From JAWXVD01 sp044425705 (GTDB lineage Bacteria > Bacillota > Clostridia > Lachnospirales > Lachnospiraceae), in the NCBI GenBank assembly GCA_044425705.1, contig JAWXVD010000145.1, positions 1-8,365 on the forward strand: DNA of 8,365 bases. Reading direction: 5' to 3'. Numbering within the stretch: the first letter of the stretch is position 1; every line of letters begins with the position of its first letter. The notes under the pieces are model-generated. The model searched no databases. It saw only the letters and a list, made by a program, of their open reading frames with translations, and was not told the DNA's origin. This document shows positions 1 to 6,500 of this stretch, in pieces. The position numbers and the translations under genes are program-made.

Positions 1-798
1 GTCTGTCACATAAAGAATATTGGCAAAAGTGTTAACACTGCCATAGGTTGTTCCGATAAAATAATCATTAAATATCAAATTATATGTTTTCACCGTGTAA
101 CTTCTTGCTAAAAATGCTAGTGCTGTAAAAGCCACAATCCAAAGGATTTTCTTCCACTGCTTACTTGCAATCACTTTTCCAAGCAAAAGTACCATCCAAA
201 TCAAAAATGTAACCATCATCTGCCCACGAATCAACGACAGTATAAAACCAATTACAAAACTACTAATAATACTCTTATTATTTCCTAACAACATTTTATG
301 GCAAGCTACCAGATAAATTAGAAATAAAGGCAGACACAATGCTTCACTCATCATCCCACTAGTCAATACCACCGTTTCCACTGAAAACAACGGTGTCAAT
401 ACGTGGGGTGCAATAGACGCTAAAAAAATCATTGCTGTTGAAATTTTTCTTAAAGAAAAGGTATCTCTGATATAACACACAAAATACGTAGTTGCGACCG
501 CTGCAAATATACTTTGTACAATAGCAACTACATGGTGATAAACAAGCACTGTAAATTCACTGGTTTCTTCTAGGGAAATGAAATTTCCTAATATTGAATA
601 TTGACTCCCTACACCCTCTCCAATGATTTCTCTAAATAACCACAGTAGCAAAGGATAAGCTGGTTCCCTGTGAATATGCATCTCCATATATTGTATGGAG
701 TCATTGTAAATCCCCACCCCAAAGACAATATATAACCCAAGAAAAAACACCAAGGATATTCCTAACATGGTAAAAAATATTCTTTTATTTTTCATCAT
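1..798 (-). CDS. Multi-pass membrane protein, GT-C/GT39-like, C-terminus cut by window edge
   Basis: An open frame of 266 codons runs from an ATG-ATG pair (798 and 795) to the left edge with no stop, so the C-terminus is missing. A GAAAGGA ribosome binding site at about 810-816 lies 11 bases before the first ATG, which I prefer. The protein is hydrophobic, with likely membrane segments near residues 7-30, 85-110, 118-140, 147-168, 177-207 and 217-231. An acidic loop after segment 1 (YNDSIQY, 31-37) is followed by HREPAYPLLLWLF (43-55), and MMSEALCLPLFLIYL (149-163) resembles the 'SEpL' helix of PMT_2/GT39 proteins. GT-C enzymes take sugars from lipid-phosphate donors and carry an acidic pair in the first external loop; assigning this protein to them is inference. 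A Wzy-like polymerase is an alternative. It is the last gene seen in the operon, 133 bases after the dehydrogenase. Confidence 0.6.
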   Translation of the reverse strand, partial: MMKNKRIFFTMLGISLVFFLGLYIVFGVGIYNDSIQYMEMHIHREPAYPLLLWLFREIIGEGVGSQYSILGNFISLEETSEFTVLVYHHVVAIVQSIFAAVATTYFVCYIRDTFSLRKISTAMIFLASIAPHVLTPLFSVETVVLTSGMMSEALCLPLFLIYLVACHKMLLGNNKSIISSFVIGFILSLIRGQMMVTFLIWMVLLLGKVIASKQWKKILWIVAFTALAFLARSYTVKTYNLIFNDYFIGTTYGSVNTFANILYVTD

Positions 799-820
799 AC
801 CCTACACTGTCCTTTCTCTT

Positions 821-860
821 AAATTGCTGGTTGAAAAAATTTTTTTCACGCTAACAACCA
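821..860. repeat. Palindromic repeat, copy B (degenerate)
   Basis: The 18-base string aaattgctggttgaaaaa at 821-838 occurs again, exactly, at 901-918. This copy contains a perfect A/T palindrome, tgaaaaaa (832-839) against ttttttca (841-848), and outer arms tggttg (828-833) and caacca (855-860). It lies in the spacer just upstream of the partial membrane-protein gene, and its edge touches that gene's ribosome-binding region. No U-tract follows on the transcribed strand, so it is not a standard terminator. Confidence 0.6.
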
Positions 861-900
861 TCACTTCTCCACAGTCTGGCAACTTTGGACCCTAAGGTAC

Positions 901-932
901 AAATTGCTGGTTGAAAAATGAATTTTTCAACC
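901..932. repeat. Palindromic repeat, copy A, abutting the dehydrogenase stop codon
   Basis: After the shared 18-base string there is a perfect 11-bp inverted repeat: ggttgaaaaat (909-919) and atttttcaacc (922-932), separated by 2 bases. Read on the minus strand, the final G of the dehydrogenase TAG stop is the first base of the stem, so the hairpin starts exactly where translation ends. What follows on that strand (AGCAATTTG) has no long T run. It may slow 3' exonucleases or be a weak attenuator, but as sequence it is simply a short repeated palindrome. Confidence 0.65.
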
Positions 933-2248
933 TACAGCCTCCAATACAAATAATCCTCAGTTTGGTACTCTGCTTTATCTAATACACCTTTGATATCTGC
1001 AAGCACTTTCACTTTATTGCTGTCTTTGTACAATGCTCCCATATCCTCTTTCGTAAATTCCATATAAGAATCATGGGCAACTGCCAATACAACAGCATCC
1101 ATATCTTTGATATCTGCCATTTTTTTGAATGTGATGCCATATAATCTTTGTGCTTCATCTGCATCCGCTGTTTCATCTACTACAGATGGTTCAATACCGT
1201 ATTCTCTTAATTCTGTTACAATGTCGATAATTTTCGTATTTCTAGTGTCCGGGCAATTTTCTTTAAAAGTAAATCCTAAAATTGCTACATTTGCATGATT
1301 AACTGGCAATTCTGCTTTGATTATATTTTTTACAATGCTTTCTGCCACATATTTACCCATATCATCATTAATTCTTCTACCAGATAGAATGATTTGTGAA
1401 TGATAGCCCAATTGTTCTGCTTTATAAGTTAAATAATAAGGATCTACGCCTATACAATGTCCACCAACAAGTCCTGGAAAGAATTTCAAGAAATTCCATT
1501 TTGTACCAGCTGCTGCCAATACTGCTTTTGTATCAATTCCCATTTTATTAAAAATAATAGAAAGTTCATTCATAAAAGCAATGTTGATATCCCTTTGGCT
1601 ATTTTCAATAACTTTTGCTGCTTCTGCAACTTTGATTGACTCTGCACGATATACACCTGCATCTACTACAAGTTCATATACTTTTGCAATTTCATCTAAA
1701 GATTCTGCATCCATACCTGATACAATTTTTGTGATAGTTTCAAGGCGGTGTACCTTATCACCTGGGTTGATACGTTCTGGTGAGTATCCTATTTTAAAAT
1801 CTACTCCACATACTAAACCTGATTCTTTTTCTAAAATAGGGATACAGATATCTTCTGTCACACCTGGATAGACAGTAGATTCAAATACCACGATAGAACC
1901 TTTTGTTAAATTTCTTCCAAGGATACGGCTAGCCCCTTCCACTGGTGTTAAATCTGGTGTATGATCATCATTCACTGGTGTAGGCACTGCTACAATATGG
2001 AATTTCGCTTCTTGTAATTTACTTTCATCTGCAGTAAATTCTACCGTTGTATTCTTGATGACATCATCTCCCACTTCTCTCGTTGGATCAATGCCTGCTT
2101 GGTATAATTCAATTTTACTTTTATTTAAATCAAAACCTACTACCTTAATTTTCTTAGCAAAAGCTACGGCAATTGGCATGCCTACATATCCTAAGCCTAC
2201 CAAAGAAATTTTTTCTTCTCCTGCTACAATTTTTTCATATAAGTTCAT
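932..2248 (-). CDS. tviB: UDP-N-acetylhexosamine 6-dehydrogenase (TviB/WbpO family)
   Basis: A 438-residue NAD-dependent nucleotide-sugar dehydrogenase that oxidises C6 of a UDP-HexNAc twice to give the uronic acid donor (UDP-GlcNAcA or UDP-GalNAcA). Visible are the N-terminal Rossmann motif GLGYVG (18-23), VPTP (88-91), ESTVYPG (123-129), YSPERINPG (155-163), the AEAAKVIEN helix with Lys212, the catalytic-cysteine motif GGHCIGVDPYYL (Cys265) and the C-terminal domain motif GFTFKENCPDTRNT (325-338). The helix, cysteine and GFTFKENCPD blocks match, from memory, Salmonella TviB (425 aa) and Pseudomonas WbpO better than UDP-glucose dehydrogenases. UDP-GlcNAc versus UDP-GalNAc cannot be told by eye, and no TviC-type epimerase is in the window. 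ATG at 2248 follows an AAGAGGA site at 2256-2262. The gene starts 80 bases after the glycosyltransferase. The symbol denotes the family, not Vi antigen production. Confidence 0.9.
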   Translation of the reverse strand: MNLYEKIVAGEEKISLVGLGYVGMPIAVAFAKKIKVVGFDLNKSKIELYQAGIDPTREVGDDVIKNTTVEFTADESKLQEAKFHIVAVPTPVNDDHTPDLTPVEGASRILGRNLTKGSIVVFESTVYPGVTEDICIPILEKESGLVCGVDFKIGYSPERINPGDKVHRLETITKIVSGMDAESLDEIAKVYELVVDAGVYRAESIKVAEAAKVIENSQRDINIAFMNELSIIFNKMGIDTKAVLAAAGTKWNFLKFFPGLVGGHCIGVDPYYLTYKAEQLGYHSQIILSGRRINDDMGKYVAESIVKNIIKAELPVNHANVAILGFTFKENCPDTRNTKIIDIVTELREYGIEPSVVDETADADEAQRLYGITFKKMADIKDMDAVVLAVAHDSYMEFTKEDMGALYKDSNKVKVLADIKGVLDKAEYQTEDYLYWRL

Positions 2249-2328
2249 ATGCTTATCCTCTTTTCTTTTATTATTATTTATTTGTCACTAGATAAATACT
2301 ACTATTACTGATTCCTTTTCCATCTTTT

Positions 2329-3417
2329 TTAATAGGTTTCATACAATATTTCTTCAATCTCATCCATATAAGCTTCAACAACTAATTTACGATTAAATTC
2401 TCGCTCCATCTTTTTCCGTGCTCTCTGTCCCATTTTCTCACGGTCTTTCGCTGACAATTTTAAAAGTTCTCCTATGGAATCTACCAATGATTGCGAATTT
2501 CTAGGTTCAAACAAAAATCCTGTCTTTCTATGGTCAATAGCTTCTTTACATCCACTAATATAGCTTGCTAGTACAGGTCTGCCACAAGATGCTGCCTCTA
2601 ATACTACATTTGACATACCCTCATGATAAGAAGGTACTATGATAGCATCACTTTTCTCATAAAAAGAATCTACATCATTTTGGTATCCATAGAACTGAAT
2701 CAATCCATCTTTCCCCATGTCTTTGATAATCTCTTCATATTCTTCTTCATAATATCCTATAATACCAAATTCTGCTTCCTTTTGGTATACTTTTGCAGCA
2801 TATAAATATTCATCAATGCCTTTTTCTTTCATAATACGACCTACATACAAAAATCGTGGTTTTTCATTGTTAGGTTGTGGCTTTTCTTTATGCAAATAAA
2901 TATTGACACCTGATCCTGGTATTAATCTTGATTTTTTTCCTTGAATACGATGCTCTTCAAAAATCTTTTTGTTGTCTTCATTTTGAAAGAATACACATAC
3001 TGCTTTTGCCAGTGCTACCCTATACAAAAACACTACTAGCTTTTTTACCATACCACCACGTTCAAACGTAGTGCCAAGTCCTGTAATATTGGTGATATAG
3101 GGAACTCGCAACATGTTTGCACAAAGTCCACCATAAATATTAGGTTTAATAGTATAGGTTAATATCAAATCTGGTTTTACCATGCCTATCAATTGCATAT
3201 AGGATTTCACCAATCCCATATCCTGTACAGGATTCATGCCACGTCTATTGATATGAGTCTTGATAATATGACAACCTTCTTCTTCTAATTCTTTCGTTCG
3301 TTTTTCATCTGGTACACTAATATATACTTCATGATGCTGTAACATTTCCAACATCAATTCATTCCGAAATTCATATAAACCACCAGATGAATTCCCTAAA
3401 ATCAATAGTTTTCCCAT
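2329..3417 (-). CDS. Glycosyltransferase family 4 (PglA-like position in pathway)
   Basis: A 362-residue GT-B fold enzyme, probably cytoplasmic and membrane-associated, that would add a sugar from a nucleotide donor to the lipid-linked sugar made by the upstream phosphoglycosyl transferase. The N-terminal acceptor domain begins LLILGNSSGGLYEFRNEL (4-21). PYITNITGLGTTFERGG (106-122) and IPGSGVN (166-172) are typical of the PglA/WbnK-like GT4 group. The donor domain starts at FLYVGRIMKEKGIDEY (189-204) and carries the EX7E pair, Glu266 (HEG) and Glu274 (VLEAASCG), as expected for retaining GT4 enzymes. Length agrees with the family (C. jejuni PglA is about 376 aa). ATG at 3417 is preceded by GAGGGGA with short spacing. 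By analogy with PglA a HexNAc (GalNAc) might be transferred, but donor and linkage cannot be read from sequence. It lies 132 bases after the ATP-grasp gene. Confidence 0.88.
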   Translation of the reverse strand: MGKLLILGNSSGGLYEFRNELMLEMLQHHEVYISVPDEKRTKELEEEGCHIIKTHINRRGMNPVQDMGLVKSYMQLIGMVKPDLILTYTIKPNIYGGLCANMLRVPYITNITGLGTTFERGGMVKKLVVFLYRVALAKAVCVFFQNEDNKKIFEEHRIQGKKSRLIPGSGVNIYLHKEKPQPNNEKPRFLYVGRIMKEKGIDEYLYAAKVYQKEAEFGIIGYYEEEYEEIIKDMGKDGLIQFYGYQNDVDSFYEKSDAIIVPSYHEGMSNVVLEAASCGRPVLASYISGCKEAIDHRKTGFLFEPRNSQSLVDSIGELLKLSAKDREKMGQRARKKMEREFNRKLVVEAYMDEIEEILYETY

Positions 3418-3495
3418 GCTATCCCCTCATTCCTATTTTCCCTGTCATCATTCCAATATGTGAACAATTACTAGATAAATATCATCACAAACGTT

Positions 3496-3528
3496 GAGGA
3501 TAAAATTTTTATTTTCACCCTTATCCTC
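3496..3528 (-). promoter_or_regulatory. Hairpin enclosing a strong Shine-Dalgarno site in the ATP-grasp/GT4 spacer
   Basis: The arms gaggataa (3496-3503) and ttatcctc (3521-3528) are perfect complements with a 17-base loop. On the minus-strand transcript the 5' arm covers most of an AGGAGG site (3525-3530). That site stands 6 bases before a GTG (3516-3518) opening a 15-codon frame that stops at 3471 (peptide MKIKILSSTFVMIFI if GTG is read as Met). The fold would hide both site and start. Pairing and spacing are seen directly; any regulatory or leader-peptide role is inference, and chance in A+T-rich DNA is possible. Confidence 0.3.
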
Positions 3529-3549
3529 CTGTCTATTCAAATATTTTCA

Positions 3550-4533
3550 TTATGGTACAATCGTTTTCCCATTCATATCACGAATCATCACTTCATTATA
3601 TTTCATCATACAAATACCTTCTTTATATTTTCCAATAGTAGGTACATTGGTATTACCCTTTAAGTTATTGATAATCTGTGCTGGCATATTCACTCCACAT
3701 TCATATGCATGTGGATATCCACCACCAAATCTTGGATTCACTTCCGATATATAATAAGTTTCTCCTATTTTAAAAATATCCATATCGATCATGCCATAAA
3801 AACCACATGCTTCTACGAAATCCTGAATCAATTGAAACAATGCATCATCTTTAACAGAAACAGATTTATCTGTTTCTCCAGCTCTCATTTTTATCTTTTC
3901 TTTTACGAAAATAGATGTTACTTTTCCAGATTTCATATCACAATAAACATCGGCTCCATATTCAACACCATTCATAAATTCTTGAATCATCAGACCATCA
4001 TATAACTGAAAAAGTACCTCTAATTCTTCATCGCAAGTAACTTTATTAATATTAATGCTTGCACTACCTGTTGCAGGCTTAACAAAAACAGGGTAAGTCA
4101 TGTTTCCAGCTTCTTTTTCTTGATAAAATGCTTCTTTATCCATAAAGCATTTTCCCGTAGGAATTTCCATCTTCTCTAATAATTCAAACATTTTATATTT
4201 ATCAAAACAAACTTCTACCAAATCATATGGTGATACGATAGGTGTTGTACCAATCGCTAAAAAACGTTCTCTCTCTTGACTTAACAAGCTTAATTCTGGA
4301 TCAATCAAAGAAAAAACACCATCAACATGTTCTTCTTTACAAATTTCCAGAATTCTTTCAATATATCCTGGCGCAGTCATTCTTGGCACTAGGTAAAATT
4401 TATCAGCTTCATATACAGCAGGTGCCAGATTGCTACAATCTGTTGCAATCACCATACCATAATCACCGATTTCTCTCTTAAAATATTCTACTACTTTATC
4501 TCTGGTTCCTGCACTGAGAATCAAAATATTCAT
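3550..4533 (-). CDS. PylC-like ATP-grasp ligase (candidate 4-amino-sugar acylase)
   Basis: A 327-residue ATP-grasp protein. ATP-grasp ligases activate a carboxylate as acyl phosphate and join it to an amine. The N-terminal pre-ATP-grasp domain (MNILILSAGTRDKVVEYF, 1-18) resembles PylC and carbamoyl-phosphate-synthase-like proteins. The ATP-binding part has DKYKMFELLEKMEIPTG (111-127), PVFVKPATGSAS with Lys152 (148-159), MIQEFMNGVEYGADVY (182-197) and the metal-binding end EVNPRFGGGYPHA (264-276; Glu264, Asn266, Arg268). It appears complete, though shorter than some relatives. It sits directly after the PglC-like gene, where bacillosamine loci often have the acetyltransferase PglD. Neisserial PglB2 fuses the same two activities and is linked to a glyceramido sugar. 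The proposal that this ligase acylates the UDP-4-amino sugar is inference; adding an amino acid elsewhere on the glycan is the main alternative. ATG at 4533 follows GAGAGGT. Confidence 0.85.
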   Translation of the reverse strand: MNILILSAGTRDKVVEYFKREIGDYGMVIATDCSNLAPAVYEADKFYLVPRMTAPGYIERILEICKEEHVDGVFSLIDPELSLLSQERERFLAIGTTPIVSPYDLVEVCFDKYKMFELLEKMEIPTGKCFMDKEAFYQEKEAGNMTYPVFVKPATGSASININKVTCDEELEVLFQLYDGLMIQEFMNGVEYGADVYCDMKSGKVTSIFVKEKIKMRAGETDKSVSVKDDALFQLIQDFVEACGFYGMIDMDIFKIGETYYISEVNPRFGGGYPHAYECGVNMPAQIINNLKGNTNVPTIGKYKEGICMMKYNEVMIRDMNGKTIVP

Positions 4534-4558
4534 AATTACCTCTCACTTTCACCCAATT

Positions 4559-4584
4559 CTAGTTGAAATTTTTATTTCAACTAG
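4559..4584. repeat. Perfect palindrome, copy C of the GTTGAAA/TTTCAAC family
   Basis: The arms ctagttgaaat (4559-4569) and atttcaactag (4574-4584) form a perfect 11-bp stem around a 4-base loop in the 84-base spacer between the phosphoglycosyl transferase and ATP-grasp genes. The core GTTGAAA/TTTCAAC is shared with the two copies at 821-860 and 901-932. An alternative, weaker stem pairs atttca (4574-4579) with tgaaat (4588-4593), excluding the first. A further small inverted repeat, cattat/ataatg (4601-4606 and 4611-4616), lies next to the preceding stop codon. No terminator U-tract is visible. Confidence 0.6.
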
Positions 4585-4617
4585 CGCTGAAATTTTTTAC
4601 CATTATCCTTATAATGA

Positions 4618-5244
4618 TTATAAATTTTCTTGTTTCGCTTTTCGAATTTCTGCAAAATTTCCTTCCGATGCATTGGTATCTTCCGCCACATCACTTTTAC
4701 AAAGAACCACTTTCACTGTCATCCAAATGACTTTTACATCCATGCCAAAAGATAAGTTTTTCACATATTCTACATCTTTTGCCAGTCTTCTATCCCAATC
4801 AAGAAAATTTCGTCCACTAACTTGTGCTAATCCTGTTAATCCTGGGCGCACAGTATGACGTAATTGTTCTTCTTCTGTATAATAAGGCAAGTAAGAAACT
4901 AACAAAGGTCTAGGGCCGATTAGGCTCATATCCCCTTTGAAAATATTCCATAATTCTGGCAATTCATCTAGGCTAGTAGCACGTAATAATTTTCCAAACT
5001 TGGTTAACCTTATATGGTCTGGTAATAACTTACCATCAGCATCTTTTTCATCCGTCATAGTTCTAAACTTGCATAAGGTGAATATTTCTTGATTTTTACC
5101 TGGCCTTTTTTGATGGAAAATAATAGGACTTCCTAATTTTCTGCGAATTAATATGGCTAATATAAGATAAACAGGCGACAATAAAATAAGTGCTATTCCT
5201 GAAATTACAATATCTAAACATCTTTTGATACCATTTTTATACAT
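4618..5244 (-). CDS. pglC: Undecaprenyl-phosphate phosphoglycosyl transferase (PglC type)
   Basis: A 208-residue monotopic sugar-phosphate transferase (bacterial sugar transferase family) that moves a phospho-sugar from a UDP donor to undecaprenyl phosphate, starting glycan assembly on the inner face of the membrane. From MYKNGIKRCLD the single re-entrant membrane helix spans about residues 10-32, with the helix-breaking Ser23-Pro24. Further motifs are FHQKRPGK (43-50), KFRTM (59-63), the catalytic Asp93-Glu94 dyad in SLDELPELWN, GPRPLL (110-115) and RPGLTGLAQVSGR (133-145). Size and blocks match small PglC rather than large WcaJ/WbaP enzymes. I start it at ATG 5244, 29 bases after the aminotransferase stop, because a GGGAGGG site precedes it and PglC proteins begin the same way. 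A TTG at 5262 would add six residues but has a poor site. Its close pairing with PglE- and PglF-like genes suggests a UDP-trideoxy-diamino-sugar substrate. Confidence 0.92.
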   Translation of the reverse strand: MYKNGIKRCLDIVISGIALILLSPVYLILAILIRRKLGSPIIFHQKRPGKNQEIFTLCKFRTMTDEKDADGKLLPDHIRLTKFGKLLRATSLDELPELWNIFKGDMSLIGPRPLLVSYLPYYTEEEQLRHTVRPGLTGLAQVSGRNFLDWDRRLAKDVEYVKNLSFGMDVKVIWMTVKVVLCKSDVAEDTNASEGNFAEIRKAKQENL

Positions 5245-5247
5245 ATA

Positions 5248-5254
5248 CCCTCCC
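5248..5254 (-). promoter_or_regulatory. Shine-Dalgarno site fixing the PglC-type start
   Basis: The minus strand reads GGGAGGGTATATG, a strong purine-rich site just before the ATG at 5244 (spacing on the short side). It decides against the longer frame that opens with TTG at 5262. Confidence 0.7.
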
Positions 5255-5273
5255 AAAAACAAATTCCTACTCG

Positions 5274-6407
5274 CTAATCCCTAAAAAATCCTCTTACAAT
5301 ACCGATAATTTCTTCCATATCTGCTTCTGTATTTTTAATGTCGCTAGGTAAACAAAGTCCACGATTAAAAATATCTTCTCCTACGGAAATTCCTGATTCA
5401 TTATGGCTGAAGAACTCATATTCTTCAAATACAGGTTGTAAATGCATTGGTTTCCAAATCGGTCTGCATTCAATATTAGCTGCTTCTAAGGCATCCATAA
5501 TCATAGTTGGCGTTACACTACATCCTTCTTCTAACAACATACAAGACAACCAATTATTCGCATCCCCATCAGGATTCATAGGGTTCATAGTGATTTCATG
5601 GGTATCAGAAAATGCTTCTTTATATTGTTCATATATGTTTTTCTTAATGGCTTTATGCTCTTCTAAATGAAGAAGCTGACCTCTTCCAATGCCTGCCACA
5701 ATATTAGACATACGATAATTATATCCAATTTGTGAATGTTGGTAATGTCTCGCCACATCCCTAGCTTGCGTAGACAAAAATCTCGCTTGATGAATCGCTT
5801 CTTGATCTTCACTGACTAACATACCACCACCTGAAGTTGTAATAATCTTATTTCCATTAAAGGAATAGATTCCAAAATCACCAAATGTACCTGCATGTTT
5901 TCCCTTATAAGTGGTGCTTAACGCTTCTGCAGCATCCTCAATCATTGGCACATTATGTGCTTTGCAGATAGCAGAAATAGCATCAATATTAGCAGGTGTG
6001 CCATATAAATGAACATAAACTAATGCTTTCGGATTAGGATATTTTTCAAACGCCTTCTCTAATGCTTTAGGTGAAATATTCCAAGTATCTGGTTCCGAAT
6101 CAATAAATACTGGTGTAGCATATTGATATCTGATAGGGTTACAAGTTGCTGAAAATGTCAAATCCGAAGTAAACACAATATCATCTGGACCCACGTTTAA
6201 TAATTTTAATGCCAAGTGTATCGCTGCTGTTCCAGCACTAAGTGCCGCTGCATGACCACATCCTGTGTATTCTTCCATTTCTTTTTCAAAGTTATTTACA
6301 TTTGGTCCTAATGGAGCTACCCAGTTTGTATCAAATGCCTCTTGTACGAATTTTTGCTCTTCTCCATGAATCGTTGGGGAAGAAAGATAAATTTTATTTT
6401 CTGCCAT
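5274..6407 (-). CDS. pglE: UDP-4-keto-6-deoxy-HexNAc 4-aminotransferase (PglE type, DegT/DnrJ/EryC1/StrS)
   Basis: A 377-residue PLP-dependent sugar aminotransferase that converts the 4-keto-6-deoxy product of the upstream dehydratase to UDP-4-amino-4,6-dideoxy-GlcNAc, using glutamate as usual amino donor. Visible are IYLSSPTIHGEE (6-17), NWVAPLGPNVNNFE (28-41), SAGTAAIHLAL (57-67) which binds PLP phosphate, IEDAAEALSTTYKGK (156-170) with Asp158 facing the PLP nitrogen, and FGIYSFNGNKIITTSGGGML (178-197) with Lys187 as Schiff-base lysine. YNYRMSN (229-235) and RPIWKPMH (315-322) complete the sugar site. The NGNKIITTSGGGML block and 'IEDAAEAL' closely match, from memory, C. jejuni PglE. That separates it from PseC- or perosamine-type enzymes less firmly than from amino-acid aminotransferases. 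ATG at 6407 follows GGGAGGT. The stop is 29 bases before the PglC-type start, so the two are surely cotranscribed. Confidence 0.93.
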   Translation of the reverse strand: MAENKIYLSSPTIHGEEQKFVQEAFDTNWVAPLGPNVNNFEKEMEEYTGCGHAAALSAGTAAIHLALKLLNVGPDDIVFTSDLTFSATCNPIRYQYATPVFIDSEPDTWNISPKALEKAFEKYPNPKALVYVHLYGTPANIDAISAICKAHNVPMIEDAAEALSTTYKGKHAGTFGDFGIYSFNGNKIITTSGGGMLVSEDQEAIHQARFLSTQARDVARHYQHSQIGYNYRMSNIVAGIGRGQLLHLEEHKAIKKNIYEQYKEAFSDTHEITMNPMNPDGDANNWLSCMLLEEGCSVTPTMIMDALEAANIECRPIWKPMHLQPVFEEYEFFSHNESGISVGEDIFNRGLCLPSDIKNTEADMEEIIGIVRGFFRD

Positions 6408-6500
6408 TATAGTACCTCCCTCTTTACGTCAATCCTCTTGATTTATAACTTACAAATGATACCCACATCTTACCCTAGAATACCTATCCTTATATTACTT

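Noticed and set aside
861..900. Possible riboswitch or T-box remnant in the 133-base spacer
   Set aside because: There is no T-box consensus, no long conserved stem and no antiterminator/terminator pair; only short chance complementarity.
828..932. The hairpins as Rho-independent terminators
   Set aside because: The stems are almost entirely A-T and no run of T follows them on the transcribed strand; genes of the same pathway continue downstream.
3550..4533. The ATP-grasp gene as carbamoyl-phosphate synthase large subunit
   Set aside because: It is far too short (327 versus over 1000 residues), has a single ATP-grasp unit and sits in a glycan operon; the resemblance is at fold level only.
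5245..5262. Longer phosphoglycosyl transferase starting at TTG 5262 (MFLGGYMYK)
   Set aside because: The extra codons are the ribosome binding site of the ATG at 5244 read as protein; PglC family N-termini match the shorter form.
6406..6432. TTGACG and TATAAT on the minus strand, resembling a sigma-A promoter before the aminotransferase
   Set aside because: The spacing is only 15 bases and the TATAAT overlaps the ATG at 6407, so transcription would begin inside the gene and lose the ribosome binding site. Probably chance.
6433..6477. A 14-codon frame starting MWVSF in the dehydratase/aminotransferase spacer
   Set aside because: The ribosome binding site is weak and the frame is very short, with no structure around it; below what I would support as a gene.
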